Below the pieces are notes generated by a model, which worked only from the letters and a program-made list of their open reading frames with translations, was not told where the DNA came from and searched no databases. Both the position numbers and the translations under genes were made by a program. DNA of 64,000 nucleotides, taken from NCBI RefSeq assembly GCF_019704555.1, contig NZ_AP024745.1:5092501-5156500 (forward strand), read 5' to 3'. The DNA comes from Actinoplanes sp. L3-i22. Its GTDB lineage: Bacteria; Actinomycetota; Actinomycetes; Mycobacteriales; Micromonosporaceae. Positions 16,680-26,506 of the stretch are shown piece after piece (the stretch's first letter is position 1; each line of letters starts with the position of its first letter).

Positions 16680-17696
16680 ATGACCTACCGCATCGCGATC
16701 AACGGCTTCGGCCGGATCGGCCGCAACTATCTGCGCCGCCTGGCGGCCAAGGACATGGTCAACAGCGGCCTGCAGGTGGTGGCGATCAACGACCTGTACG
16801 ACGCCGCGACGCTGGCCCATCTGATCGAGTACGACTCGACCTTCGGCCGCCTGGACGTCGAGATCGGGCACGACGACGACCAGCTGATCGTCGGCTGGCA
16901 CCGGATCCCGACGTTCGCGAGCCGTACGCCCGATGCCCTGCCCTGGGGCGAGCTCGGCGTCGACCTGGTCATCGAGGCCACCGGCCGGCTGCGCACCCGC
17001 GACGACGCCGCCCTGCACCTGAAGGCCGGCGCCGGGCGGGTGCTGATCTCGGCACCGGGCCGGAACGTCGACGCGACCCTGGTCCCCGGCGTCAACGCCG
17101 ACGGCTACGACCCGCACGAGCACCAGATCGTGTCGGCCGCGTCGTGCACCACCAACTGCGTCGCACCGCTGGTCAAGGTGCTGCACGAGACGTTCGGCAT
17201 CGAGCGCGGCCACCTGACCACCGTGCACGCCTACACCAACGACCAGAACGTGCTGGACGCGCCGCACAAGGACGCCCGGCGGGCCCGTGCGGCCGCCGTC
17301 AACATCATCCCGACCAGCACCGGCGCCGCCAAGGCGGTCGGCCTGGTCCTGCCCGAGCTGGCCGGGAAGCTGGACGGCGTGGCCCTGCGGGTGCCGGTGG
17401 TGGACGGCTCGATCAGCGACCTGACCCTGACGCTGGCCGCGGAGGCCACGCCGGAGCAGATCAACGAGGCGGTCGCCGAGGCGGCGGCCGGGCCGATGCA
17501 CGGCATCATCCGCTACACCGAGGCGCCGCTGGTCTCCACCGACGTCATCGGCGACCCGGCGTCCTGCGTGTTCGACGCCCGGCTGACCCAGGCCCGGGGC
17601 AACCTGGCCAAGGTGTTCGGCTGGTACGACAACGAGTGGGGCTACACCAACCGGCTGGTCGACCTGACCACGCTGATGGCCGGCCGCGCGGCGTGA
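16680..17696 (+). CDS. gap: glyceraldehyde-3-phosphate dehydrogenase, type I
   Basis: A 338-aa enzyme converting glyceraldehyde 3-phosphate, phosphate and NAD(P)+ to 1,3-bisphosphoglycerate. The Rossmann motif INGFGRIGRNYLRR opens the protein. The catalytic signature ASCTTNC has its Cys at about residue 156. VHAYTNDQNVLD, PTSTGAAKAV and WYDNEWGYTNR are all present, and the length is normal. It stands alone without pgk or tpi, unlike the usual actinobacterial glycolytic gap-pgk-tpi operon, so it may be a second isozyme. The DosR-like box upstream suggests expression under low oxygen or redox stress. AAGGAGG lies 6 nt before the ATG. Confidence 0.93.
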   Translation: MTYRIAINGFGRIGRNYLRRLAAKDMVNSGLQVVAINDLYDAATLAHLIEYDSTFGRLDVEIGHDDDQLIVGWHRIPTFASRTPDALPWGELGVDLVIEATGRLRTRDDAALHLKAGAGRVLISAPGRNVDATLVPGVNADGYDPHEHQIVSAASCTTNCVAPLVKVLHETFGIERGHLTTVHAYTNDQNVLDAPHKDARRARAAAVNIIPTSTGAAKAVGLVLPELAGKLDGVALRVPVVDGSISDLTLTLAAEATPEQINEAVAEAAAGPMHGIIRYTEAPLVSTDVIGDPASCVFDARLTQARGNLAKVFGWYDNEWGYTNRLVDLTTLMAGRAA

Positions 17697-17712
17697 ACGA
17701 GCGGGACCGACC

Positions 17713-17741
17713 CGGCCGGTGCGCGCCATGGGCACCGGCCG
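17713..17741. terminator. bidirectional hairpin between gap and lipoprotein gene
   Basis: A 10-bp inverted repeat, CGGCCGGTGC (17713-17722) and GCACCGGCCG (17732-17741), with a 9-nt loop in the 55-nt convergent gap. Confidence 0.68.
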
Positions 17742-17751
17742 AGCGGCCGGG

Positions 17752-18273
17752 TCAGAGCTTGCCGGCGGTCCGGGTGCGGATCAGCGCGATCAGCCGGGCC
17801 GCGGTGGCGCGGTCCGCCTTGTCCGTCGTCTCGGTGACGACCTGCAGGTAGCAGGCCCGGTTGGCCAGCACGAAGTTGGCCGTGCTGTCGGCGGCGAACC
17901 GGATGCCGTCCGGCCCCTTCTGCGCGGCGCCGGCCAGCACGTCGGCGGGCAGCTTGCCCTTCGGGGCGGTGCCGTCGACGCCGATGTTGACCGTCACCGA
18001 GTGGAAGTCGGTCGGGTTCTCCCAGACGCACAGGCTGTCGCCGACCCCGGCGCCGGGCTGGCCGCCGTTGCTGGCGCCGATGATCGCCTCGACCTCGGTC
18101 TTGTCGAGCAACGCGCACGCGTCGAGGTCGGTCGACGCTGGGGTGCTCGCGGCGGCGCTGGCCGCGGGTTGCCCGGCGGTGGTGGTCTTGGGGTCGTCGG
18201 AGCACCCCGCGACCGTGCCGAGCAGTGCCAGAAGGGTGGCGCCGGTCAATATCCCGTGACGGTTCGATCTCAC
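17752..18273 (-). CDS. DUF3558-like lipoprotein
   Basis: A 173-aa protein with a lipoprotein signal peptide: basic start (VRSNRHG), hydrophobic core and lipobox VAGC with Cys near residue 24. An Ala/Thr/Ser-rich linker follows (about 28-48). The mature domain has the pattern DACALLDKTEVEAIIG, then CVWEN, then ACYLQV, resembling the DUF3558 family of actinobacterial surface lipoproteins of unknown role. The start is GTG at 18273 with GATGAT 6 nt upstream; the frame stays open further upstream only by chance. It should be anchored to the outer face of the cytoplasmic membrane. Confidence 0.75.
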   Translation of the reverse strand: MRSNRHGILTGATLLALLGTVAGCSDDPKTTTAGQPAASAAASTPASTDLDACALLDKTEVEAIIGASNGGQPGAGVGDSLCVWENPTDFHSVTVNIGVDGTAPKGKLPADVLAGAAQKGPDGIRFAADSTANFVLANRACYLQVVTETTDKADRATAARLIALIRTRTAGKL

Positions 18274-18329
18274 GCGGGGATCATCGCAGGGCCGGTCGAG
18301 CCCATGGTCACCCGGGGTGTTCGGCCCGC

Positions 18330-20252
18330 TCAGAGCACGGCCGCCCGGCCGGCGGTCAGCCAGGCCGGCAGGTCGTCGCCCGGCATCGGCCGGGCCAGCA
18401 GGTAGCCCTGGGCGATGTCGCAGCCCGCGGCCTTGAGCAGCGCGGCGACCTCGGTCGTCTCGACCCCCTCGGCGACGACCTGCAGGCCCAGGTTGTGGCC
18501 GAGATCGATCACCGACCGGACGATCGCCGCATGGGCCGGGTTGTCCGGCAGGTCGTCGACGAAGCTCTTGTCGATCTTCAGCTCGTGCAGCGGGAGGGTG
18601 GCCAGGTAGCCCAGCGAGGTCTGCCCCCGCCCGAAGTCGTCGATGCTGATCCGGATCCCGGCCTCGGCCAGGCGGTTCAGCACGTCGGCGGCGACCGCCG
18701 GGTCGGTCATCAGCGCCGTCTCGGTGATCTCGACGACCAGCCGGGCGGCGGGGACGCCGGCCTCGGCCAGGGTGGCCAGCACGGTGTCGGCGAAGTCGGC
18801 GCGGCCCAGGTTGCGGGCCGACACGTTGACCGCCACGCTCAGCGTCTCGCAGGCCGCTCCCCACGCCGCGACCTGGGCCAGGGCGGTGGCCAGCACCCAG
18901 CGGGTCAGCGGGTCGATCAGGCCGGTCTGCTCGGCGACCGGCAGGAACGCGTCGGGCGGCACCGTGCCGCGCCGCGGATGCTGCCAGCGGATCAGCGCCT
19001 CGACCGCGCAGATCGTCCCGGTCCGCAGCTCGGCCTTCGGCTGGTAGTGCAGCACCAGCTCGTTGGTCTCGATCGCCCGGCGCAGCTCGGCGACCAGGGC
19101 CAGCTGGGCCGCGTCGTAGTGGTCGCGCCGCCGGTCGTAGCGGGCGGTGCCGCTGCGGGTGCCCTTGGCCAGGTACATCGCCATGTCGGCGCGCCGCAGC
19201 AGGGTGTCCACATCGGTGCCGTCGTCGGGCGCCAGCGCGTACCCGAAACTCGCCTCCGGCGACAGCGGCAGCGTGCCGACCATCGCCTCGGCCTCCAGCG
19301 CGGCCCGCAGCCGGTCGAGCAGCGGCCCGATCCCGTCCGGCCCGATGTCCGGCAGCACCAGGCCGAACTCGTCGCCGCCGAGCCGGGCCACGGTGTCCCC
19401 GGAGCGCACCGTGGCGGCGAGCCGGCCGCCCAGCTCGCGCAGCAGGGCGTCGCCGGTGCGGTGCCCGAGCGTGTCGTTGACCTCCTTGAACCGGTCGATG
19501 TCGGCCAGCACCACGGCCGCCGTGCGGCCCTCGCGCCGGGCGGCCTCGACGGCCGCGGCCGCCCGGCGCTGGAACACCGTGCGGTTCGGCAGTCCGGTGA
19601 GCGCGTCGTGGCCGGCCTGGTGGGTGATCCAGCGCAGGGTGGAGCCGCTGATCGCGGCCAGGATCATCCACAGTGCCAGCAGGCCGGCGGCGAGGGCGAG
19701 GTAGACGGTGTGCAGGCCCTGGCTGACCTCGCGGGCGATCGGGTCGTACGGCAGGTAGATCTCCAGCACGCCGAGCACCGCGCCGCCGCGCACGATCGGC
19801 TGGTAGACCTCGACCACCTGCTGCCCGGCCGGCCCGATGTCGTTGCGGTCGGAGTTGAGCCTGGTCAGATGGGCCACCACGGCGCCGCCGGCGGCGTCCA
19901 GCACCTCGTCCTCGATCTCGGTGCCCAGCCCCGAGCCGTCGTCGGAGAAGACCACCCGGCCCGCGGTGTCGCGCAGCCGCAGCCGCACGACCGCGCCCGA
20001 GCCGACCGCGCTGTCGGCCAGCCGGTGCAGCTCCCGCAGCTCCTCGGCCGTCAGGGGAGCGGCCAGGGAGCGGTCGCCCAGGTTCGGCTCGATCGCGGTG
20101 CGTGCGACCAGGGCAGCCTCGACCCGGGCGACACCGATTCCGCGGTCACGGGCCTCGTGTGCCAGTGCGAACGACAGCACCACGCCCAGCAGCAGCACCG
20201 GGACGAGACTCGCGCCGGCGTACGTGAGGAACAACCTCCACGACGAGGGCAC
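18330..20252 (-). CDS. membrane GGDEF-EAL c-di-GMP protein with extracytoplasmic sensor
   Basis: A 640-aa protein. Membrane helices at about residues 8-30 and 182-205 flank an extracytoplasmic sensor of about 150 residues. The GGDEF domain (about 215-380) has an intact RLGGDEF (about 290-296). The EAL domain (about 395-635) has EAL (about 418-420), NVS, EITET, DDFGRGQTS, KIDKSF, AEGVE and QGYLLARP. Both cyclase and phosphodiesterase signatures look complete, so the balance must be set by the sensor. GTG 20252 is the start, with TACCGT (20259-20264 reverse) 6 nt upstream, which suggests a leaderless mRNA. Confidence 0.9.
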   Translation of the reverse strand: MPSSWRLFLTYAGASLVPVLLLGVVLSFALAHEARDRGIGVARVEAALVARTAIEPNLGDRSLAAPLTAEELRELHRLADSAVGSGAVVRLRLRDTAGRVVFSDDGSGLGTEIEDEVLDAAGGAVVAHLTRLNSDRNDIGPAGQQVVEVYQPIVRGGAVLGVLEIYLPYDPIAREVSQGLHTVYLALAAGLLALWMILAAISGSTLRWITHQAGHDALTGLPNRTVFQRRAAAAVEAARREGRTAAVVLADIDRFKEVNDTLGHRTGDALLRELGGRLAATVRSGDTVARLGGDEFGLVLPDIGPDGIGPLLDRLRAALEAEAMVGTLPLSPEASFGYALAPDDGTDVDTLLRRADMAMYLAKGTRSGTARYDRRRDHYDAAQLALVAELRRAIETNELVLHYQPKAELRTGTICAVEALIRWQHPRRGTVPPDAFLPVAEQTGLIDPLTRWVLATALAQVAAWGAACETLSVAVNVSARNLGRADFADTVLATLAEAGVPAARLVVEITETALMTDPAVAADVLNRLAEAGIRISIDDFGRGQTSLGYLATLPLHELKIDKSFVDDLPDNPAHAAIVRSVIDLGHNLGLQVVAEGVETTEVAALLKAAGCDIAQGYLLARPMPGDDLPAWLTAGRAAVL

Positions 20253-20310
20253 GGGGGCACGGTACGCCGTCTCGACGGATCGCGGGGTCCCGGTGACCCG
20301 CCGGCGACGG

Positions 20311-23300
20311 TCAGGGCACGGTGAACGCGAACGTGTAGGGCTTCTGCATCGGCACCCCGTCGGAGACCGCGCTGGTCACCTGGTTCACCGTGGCCGTGTA
20401 CGTGCCGGCCGGCAGGCTGGCCGCGGGCGTCCAGACCAGCGTTCCCGGCTCGGTCTCGGCGACCGTGCCGGCCACCCCGGTCACCGTGATCGATGCGGAC
20501 CAGTCGGTCCCGGTCGGCTGGACGTCGCGCTGGAACCGCACGGTGACCGCGCTCGCGCTCGCGGACGTGCTGACCACCAGCGGGTCGCGCCAGAACTGGA
20601 TCGCCTTGTGCAGGTCGGGCCCGTCCCCCCAGGTGGTCGCGGTGTCGTCGACCAGCATGGTGTGCGTGATCCCGCCGTCGACGCTGACACTGCGGTTGTT
20701 GGTGCCGGTGATCGAACCCCACTCCTCGACCGTGTCCCAGCTGCCCCGGGTGTACTTGTACTGCAGATCCGTGCCGTCCAGGATCGACACGGTCGCCTCC
20801 CAGACGCCGTTGCCGCGGTCGGTCATCGGCTGCTTGGCCGGGTCCCACGGGCCGAGCTGGGCGATGCTGCCGGGGACGTAGAGCGTCGCGTCCGGCGGCG
20901 TGCCCGGCGGCGCGAGCACCCGGAAGGTCACCGCGACCGGTGCGAGGGGCACGGTGAGCGAGGCGGGCACGGCTCCGGCGCTGCCATCGGGATTACGGTA
21001 CGTGATCTGCACGGTCACCGGCTGGGTCCGCGGCGAGGCCCCGGCCGGCGTCGCGTCGTACCGCGCGGTGAACGTGGCGCCGGGCGCGAGCGAGGCCACC
21101 CCGGTCGGCCCGCGCGGCGTGACCACCCAGCCGGCCGGCGCGCTGACCGCCGCCGAAACGCCGGTGATCGTGCCCGGCCCGTGGTTGGTGACGGTGGCCA
21201 CCAGGGTGCTGGTCGCGCCGGACTGCAGCCCGTCCGGTGCGACGAAGGTGGTCTCGACCGCGGGCTGCTGGCCGGGCGAGAGCACCGCGCCGTCGTGCTC
21301 GACGGTGACCGCCCGCCCGGACGCGGTCGCCGGCACGGTCACGGTGAGTAGATGCCGGGCGGCGTCGTAGCTCCACGACGCGGGCCGCCCGCCGACGCTC
21401 ACCTGGTGCGGGCGGGCCACGCCGGCGAACGCGACGGTGTAGCGGCGGGTGGCCGGAGCGCCCGGATAGCCGCCGGTGACCGGACCCACGGTCAGCGCGG
21501 AGCGCCGCCCCTCGGTGTAGCGGACCGGGATCCGCGCGGACTGCCCGGTGCGGTAGCCGAGGCCGTCGCCGGCGTCCTCGTACACCGAAGTCGTGGTCGA
21601 AGCGTGCGGGTAGGCGGTCAGGGTGAGTTGGTCGCGGGCCTGACCGGCGACGTTGACGTCACCGGCGCGCTGGGCGAGCACGCCCCCGGCGCGTACGTAG
21701 ACCGGCATGTGATCGGGGGTCGCGCCGACCGTCCGGGTGGCCGGCCCGCGGAACGTCTCGCCGGTGAAGAAGTCGGTCCAGGTGCCCGGCGGGAACCAGA
21801 CCGGCACGGCGGTGCTGAGCCCGGGCGTGGTCACCGGCGCGACCAGCAGCGAGTCGCCCAGCATGTACTCCGTGTCGTGCTGGTAGGCGGCGGCCTGCTC
21901 GGGCCAGTTCAGGTAGAGCGCGCGGGCCATCGGCAGCCCGGTGTCGTAGTTCTGCCGGGCCGCGGTGTACAGGTAGGGCACCAGCGACTCGCGCAGCCGC
22001 AGGAAGTCGGCCGCCGGCCCGCCGACCACGTCGTTGTACTCCCAGGGCAGCCGGTCGCCGTGATCCGAGTGCAGCCGCAGGATCGGCTGGAACGCGCCCA
22101 GCTGCACCCACCGCAGGTACAGGTCGTCGCTGAGGTGCTTGCCGGCGAAGCTGCCGATGTCGTGACTCACATAGGACTCGCCGATGCCCGCGCCCTCGGC
22201 CGGGGTCATCGCCGCGGCGAAGGCCAGCGTGGCGAAGGTCGCCTCGGTGTCGCCGGTGAAGTGCACGGTGCTGCGATGTTCGGCCCAAGGACCGGAAGAG
22301 CCGACCATTTGGTACGACGGGAAAGCCGCCCCGATCCGCGACAGCGCGAAGCCCCGCAGCCCGCGCGCGTCCCCGTCGCGCCGGTACAGCTCGTTGACCC
22401 AGCTGTCCGGGGTGACCCCGGGCGTGCTCACCGTGCTGTCGTCGCAGCAGTAGTCCAGCCACCACTGGCGCACGCCCTGCTGCTCGAACTGCTGGTGCAG
22501 CTGGGTGAACGCGGCCGCCTGGTCCGGGTCACCCCAGTCGAAGCGGTACGGGTTCGGCGCGAAGCTGTTGGCCGACGGCTGCAGTTTGCCCTTCGCGGTG
22601 GCCTGCGCCTGCGCGAACCGCGGGTCGTCGCCGCTGATCGCGGCGTGCACGTTGAGCGTGGCGTTGACGCCCTCGGAGCGCAGCCGGGCCAGGAACGCCG
22701 CCGGGTCCGGGAACAGCGCGGGGTTCCAGTTCCAGCCGGCCCACTGGTTCGGCGCCTTCCAGTCGGTGTCCATCACCAGCGAGTCCAGCGGCACCCGGTG
22801 GTTCTTGAACGCCGGCAGCAGCTCGTTCTCGTAGTCGGCGGTGCTGTAGGCCTGGTACTTGGAGAACCAGGTGCCGAACGCCCACTCCGGCGGCAACACC
22901 GACGGACCGGTGAGGGTACGCAGGTCGGCCAGCGCCCGCGGATAGTCGTGGCCGTACCCGAACAGGTAACCGTCCTGATAGGTCCCGGCGTGCGCCGGGC
23001 GGGCGGTGAGCTGGTCGCCGGCCGTGCGCACCGCGGTCGCCGTGTCGTCGAGCAGGTACCAGCCCCGCTTGTCGAGCAGGCCCGGGTGCAGGCTGAGCTG
23101 GTCGACCGGGCCGGCCTGCCCGGCGTAGTAGTCCAGGCCGCGGTACCAACCGCCGAGCGGCTCCCCGGCCGGCACCCCGAAGCCCGGGTGCACGCTGGTG
23201 CGCCGGCCGGCGACGGTCAGGTCGAGGGTGGTGTTGGCCGGCGTCACCGGGCCGCTGTCCAGGTCGTAGTGCAGCGTCACGGCGCTGGTGCGCACCCGCA

Positions 23301-23580
23301 GCTCGCCGCCGCTGGTGCCGGCCTGGAACCAGGTGTGCCCGGGCGCGCGGTCGACGGCGTTGAACGTCGCCCGGTCCTCGAATTGGTCGTCGGCCGCGTA
23401 CTCCAGCCGCAGCATCGTCGGGCTGAGCACCTGCACCCGCAGGTGCCCGGCCTGCACGACCTGACCGCGGACCTGCGGCGGTTTCGGTGCGGCCAGTGCC
23501 GTGCCCGGCGTGGCGACCAGCGCCAGCAGCCCGGTCAGCAGAACAGCCAGTCTGGTGGTGAGAAAGCCGCGGCCCGCCAT
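20311..23580 (-). CDS. secreted glycoside hydrolase family 31 enzyme with CBM20
   Basis: A 1089-aa secreted enzyme expected to hydrolyse alpha-glucosidic or related alpha-linkages. Signal peptide about residues 1-30 (ending ALAA). The GH31 N-terminal beta-domain and catalytic barrel span about 35-690. WWLDYCCDDS (near 375) and HFTGDTEAT (near 443) occupy the positions of the nucleophile and acid/base aspartates, although the first departs from the usual W.D[MN].E form. Then come a NEW3-like domain (about 778-850), a CBM20 starch-binding domain (about 883-980, LGPWDPAKQPMTDRGNGVW) and an Ig-like C-terminus. The CBM20 points to starch or a related glucan. A TTGACA hexamer lies upstream at 23640-23645 (reverse). 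Confidence 0.88.
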   Translation of the reverse strand: MAGRGFLTTRLAVLLTGLLALVATPGTALAAPKPPQVRGQVVQAGHLRVQVLSPTMLRLEYAADDQFEDRATFNAVDRAPGHTWFQAGTSGGELRVRTSAVTLHYDLDSGPVTPANTTLDLTVAGRRTSVHPGFGVPAGEPLGGWYRGLDYYAGQAGPVDQLSLHPGLLDKRGWYLLDDTATAVRTAGDQLTARPAHAGTYQDGYLFGYGHDYPRALADLRTLTGPSVLPPEWAFGTWFSKYQAYSTADYENELLPAFKNHRVPLDSLVMDTDWKAPNQWAGWNWNPALFPDPAAFLARLRSEGVNATLNVHAAISGDDPRFAQAQATAKGKLQPSANSFAPNPYRFDWGDPDQAAAFTQLHQQFEQQGVRQWWLDYCCDDSTVSTPGVTPDSWVNELYRRDGDARGLRGFALSRIGAAFPSYQMVGSSGPWAEHRSTVHFTGDTEATFATLAFAAAMTPAEGAGIGESYVSHDIGSFAGKHLSDDLYLRWVQLGAFQPILRLHSDHGDRLPWEYNDVVGGPAADFLRLRESLVPYLYTAARQNYDTGLPMARALYLNWPEQAAAYQHDTEYMLGDSLLVAPVTTPGLSTAVPVWFPPGTWTDFFTGETFRGPATRTVGATPDHMPVYVRAGGVLAQRAGDVNVAGQARDQLTLTAYPHASTTTSVYEDAGDGLGYRTGQSARIPVRYTEGRRSALTVGPVTGGYPGAPATRRYTVAFAGVARPHQVSVGGRPASWSYDAARHLLTVTVPATASGRAVTVEHDGAVLSPGQQPAVETTFVAPDGLQSGATSTLVATVTNHGPGTITGVSAAVSAPAGWVVTPRGPTGVASLAPGATFTARYDATPAGASPRTQPVTVQITYRNPDGSAGAVPASLTVPLAPVAVTFRVLAPPGTPPDATLYVPGSIAQLGPWDPAKQPMTDRGNGVWEATVSILDGTDLQYKYTRGSWDTVEEWGSITGTNNRSVSVDGGITHTMLVDDTATTWGDGPDLHKAIQFWRDPLVVSTSASASAVTVRFQRDVQPTGTDWSASITVTGVAGTVAETEPGTLVWTPAASLPAGTYTATVNQVTSAVSDGVPMQKPYTFAFTVP

Positions 23581-23690
23581 GACGCCCCCTCGACACTCGT
23601 CGCCCAGCGGAGTTCAGCCTTCGCCCGCGCGGTCGGCGGTGTCAATAGGCGCACGTCGATATCGGCCGTTCGGTCGGTGGCCGGCTGATA

Positions 23691-23719
23691 TTGCACTCAC
23701 AGTGCAAACACTTTAGCGT
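23691..23719 (+). promoter_or_regulatory. promoter and palindromic operator of the DUF2855 gene
   Basis: TTGCACTCACAGTGCAA (23691-23707) is a perfect 7-bp inverted repeat with a 3-nt spacer. Its first six bases form a -35 (TTGCAC), followed after 17 bp by TAGCGT (23714-23719), with the ATG 6 nt further on. The operator covers the -35 and half the spacer, so binding should repress. The regulator is not identified; the form would suit a TetR-type dimer. Confidence 0.68.
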
Positions 23720-23725
23720 CGGGGT

Positions 23726-24784
23726 ATGCCTGATTCGTGGACCTTCGCGGTCCTCCGCGACGACCTCGCCAAGACCACGCTCACCGCGGGGGTGACGCCC
23801 GCGCCCGGCGACGGCGAGGCGCTGCTGCGGGTGGACCGGGTCGGCCTGACCGCCAACAACGTCACGTACGCGGTGCTCGGCGAGGCGATGCGCTACTGGC
23901 AGTTCTTCCCCGGCGGGCCCGGGCCGCAGTGGGGACTGCCGCCGCTGTGGGGGTTCGCCGACGTGATCGCGTCGCGGGCCGCCGGGGTCGAGGTGGGTCA
24001 GCGGGTCTACGGCTACCTGCCGCCGGCGTCGCACCTGGTGGTGCGGCCGGAGCGGACCGACGCGTCCGGATTCCGCGACGCCAGCGCGCACCGGGCGCAG
24101 CTGCCCTCGCCGTACAACGCCTACCGGGCCACCACCGGCGACCCGGCGTACCGGGCCGACCAGGAGGACCTGCTGGTGCTGTTCCGGCCACTGTTCTTCA
24201 CCTCGTTCATGCTGGCCGACCAGGTCGCCGACAACGACTTCTACGGGGCGCGCTCGCTGGTGCTGTCCTCGGCGTCGAGCAAGACCGCCTACGCCGCCGC
24301 GTTCGAGCTGCGCGGCCGCGGCCCCCGGGTGATCGGGCTGACCTCGCCGGGCAACGCCGAGTTCACCGCCGCGCTGGGCTGCTACGACCAGGTGCTCACC
24401 TACGACCAGGTGGACCGGCTCGATTCGGTGCCGACCGCCTACCTCGACCTGTCCGGCGCCCCGGCGCTGCGGGCCGCGCTGCGCGAGCGCCTCGGTGACC
24501 GGCTGGTACGCGACGTCGCGGTCGGGCTCACCGGCCAGGTCCCGAACGCCGAGCAGGCCGGCGAGGTGTTCTTCGCGCCGGTGCAGATGCGCAAGCGGCG
24601 CCTGGACTGGGGCCGCGACGGGCTCGACGAGCGGTTCGCCGCCGCCTGGCAGCGGTTCGCCGCGGTGGTGGGGCAGTGGCTGGAGGTGCGCGAGGGCGCC
24701 GGCCCGGAGGACCTGCGGCAGGCGTGGCTGGACGTGCTGGACGGCCGGGTCCCGCCCCGGGTGGGCAACATTGTGTGTCTCTGA
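23726..24784 (+). CDS. DUF2855 family protein (MDR/quinone-oxidoreductase-like)
   Basis: A 352-aa protein of the DUF2855 family. The N-terminal part ([33 protein letters not shown]) resembles the GroES-like half of medium-chain dehydrogenases, and a Rossmann-like part follows ([19 protein letters not shown]). The usual glycine-rich nucleotide motif is altered to SSASSK. The reaction and substrate are not known. It has its own tightly controlled promoter with a palindromic operator, and the mRNA should be leaderless. Confidence 0.8.
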   Translation: MPDSWTFAVLRDDLAKTTLTAGVTPAPGDGEALLRVDRVGLTANNVTYAVLGEAMRYWQFFPGGPGPQWGLPPLWGFADVIASRAAGVEVGQRVYGYLPPASHLVVRPERTDASGFRDASAHRAQLPSPYNAYRATTGDPAYRADQEDLLVLFRPLFFTSFMLADQVADNDFYGARSLVLSSASSKTAYAAAFELRGRGPRVIGLTSPGNAEFTAALGCYDQVLTYDQVDRLDSVPTAYLDLSGAPALRAALRERLGDRLVRDVAVGLTGQVPNAEQAGEVFFAPVQMRKRRLDWGRDGLDERFAAAWQRFAAVVGQWLEVREGAGPEDLRQAWLDVLDGRVPPRVGNIVCL

Positions 24785-24888
24785 GCAACGGTCAGATCGC
24801 TCGGAACCGGGCGGCGATATCGCGAAACGGCGGGCCGCCCGACCCCCGGGTGTCGATAGTGAGGGGGACAGCGACCTCGGGGGACAAC

Positions 24889-26484
24889 GTGGCAGCCAGG
24901 AACTGGTTCGGCGATCTGGGCGTGCAGACGAAGGTGCTCGCCGCGGTCACGGTGGCCGCCGCGGTCGCCGTGGCGGTCGGCACCGCCGGGCTGATCGGGC
25001 TGGCCAAGACCAGCGAGGTCGCCCGGCTGATCTCGACGAGCAACGTCGCCAGCATCACGGCGGTCGGGCAGCTACGGACCGCCGCGGAGAAGACCCAGGC
25101 GGACTCGGCGAACCAGGCGCTGTCGCCGGACGCGACGGTCGCCAAGGCCTTCACCGAGAGCTTCACCGCCGACCTGCAGGCGTTCACCGACGCGATGACC
25201 GCGTACCGGGCCAGCAATCCGGCGGGAAACCCGGACACCATCGCCGACCTGGACACCGTCTGGGGTCAGTACGTCACGCTCGCCAACGACAAGCTGCTGG
25301 CCCTGGGCACCGCGAACAAGCTGTCGGACTGGTCGACGGTCCGCGACACCGCCGTCAAACCGGTGATCGACAAGGTGCGCACCGACCTCGAGGAGTTGGA
25401 CAACGCCGAGAAGGCCGACGCGGTGAAGAACGCCGACAAGGCCCAGAGCACGTACTCGTCCAGCCGCACCCTGGCCCTGGTCCTGCTGATCACCGGCGTA
25501 CTGGTCGCCCTGGGTCTCGGGTTGTTCGTGGCCCGCCGGATCGTGCAGTCGCTGACCAAGGTGCGCGAGGTCTGTGACGCCCTCGCCGTCAACGACCTGA
25601 CCAAGCTCAGCGGGCTCACCACCGCCGACGAGCCGGGCCGGATGGGCCAGGCGCTCGACGCGGCCATCGTCAACCTGCGCCAGACCGTGTCCACCATCGA
25701 CGAGTCCGCGTCGTCGCTGGCCGGCGCGTCGGAGGAGATGACCGGCACGGCCAGTCAGATGGCGAACTCGGCGCAGGAGGCGTCGGCGCAGGCCCAGGCC
25801 GTGTCGGCCGCCGCCGAGCAGATCTCGCGCAGCGTCGACACCGTCTCGGCGGGCAGCGAGGAGATGGGCGCGTCGATCCGGGAGATCTCGCAGAACGCGT
25901 CGGAGGCGGCCCGGGTCGCGGCCGAGGCGGTCGGCGTCACCGAGAGCACCTCGGCGATCATGAACAAGCTCGGCGAGTCGTCGGCCGAGATCGGCAACGT
26001 GATCAAGGTGATCACCTCGATCGCCGAGCAGACCAACCTGCTCGCCCTGAACGCCACCATCGAGGCGGCCCGGGCCGGCGACATGGGCAAGGGCTTCGCC
26101 GTGGTCGCCTCCGAGGTCAAGGACCTGGCCCAGGAGACCGCCCGGGCCACCGAGGACATCTCCGCGCGGGTCGAGGCGATCCAGGCCGACACCAGCGGCG
26201 CGGTCGCCGCGATCGAGGAGATCTCCCAGGTGATCTCGCGGATCAGCGACTTCCAGACGACCATCGCGTCGGCGGTCGAGGAGCAGACCGCGACCACCGC
26301 CGAGATGAGCCGCAGCGTCTCGGAGGCGGCCGGCGGCACCAACGAGATCGCCCAGGGCATCACCGGGGTCGCCAACGCGGCCGAGGCGACCAGCCGGGGC
26401 GTCGCCGAGACCCAGCAGGCGACCGCCGAACTGGCCCGGATGTCGCAGCAGCTCAGCACCCTGGTCGGCACCTTCCGCCGCTGA
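24889..26484 (+). CDS. methyl-accepting chemotaxis protein
   Basis: A 531-aa chemoreceptor. Helices at about residues 14-36 and 188-210 flank a ligand-binding domain of about 150 residues that is helical and looks like a four-helix bundle ([28 protein letters not shown]). A HAMP region follows (about 211-265), then a long coiled-coil signalling domain (270-531). The kinase-contact tip [20 protein letters not shown] is fully conserved. It should signal to CheA/CheW, none of which is in the window. The start is GTG 24889, with GGGGGA 4 nt before it; the frame is open upstream to 24676, but that part looks non-coding. Confidence 0.9.
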   Translation: MAARNWFGDLGVQTKVLAAVTVAAAVAVAVGTAGLIGLAKTSEVARLISTSNVASITAVGQLRTAAEKTQADSANQALSPDATVAKAFTESFTADLQAFTDAMTAYRASNPAGNPDTIADLDTVWGQYVTLANDKLLALGTANKLSDWSTVRDTAVKPVIDKVRTDLEELDNAEKADAVKNADKAQSTYSSSRTLALVLLITGVLVALGLGLFVARRIVQSLTKVREVCDALAVNDLTKLSGLTTADEPGRMGQALDAAIVNLRQTVSTIDESASSLAGASEEMTGTASQMANSAQEASAQAQAVSAAAEQISRSVDTVSAGSEEMGASIREISQNASEAARVAAEAVGVTESTSAIMNKLGESSAEIGNVIKVITSIAEQTNLLALNATIEAARAGDMGKGFAVVASEVKDLAQETARATEDISARVEAIQADTSGAVAAIEEISQVISRISDFQTTIASAVEEQTATTAEMSRSVSEAAGGTNEIAQGITGVANAAEATSRGVAETQQATAELARMSQQLSTLVGTFRR

Positions 26485-26506
26485 CCGGCCCGGATAGGGT
26501 GCGTGG

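Noticed and set aside
24824..24859. Motility-sigma (FliA/WhiG-like) promoter before the chemoreceptor gene
   Set aside because: GTCGATAG resembles the -10, but the only -35-like GAAA is 24 bp away instead of about 15.
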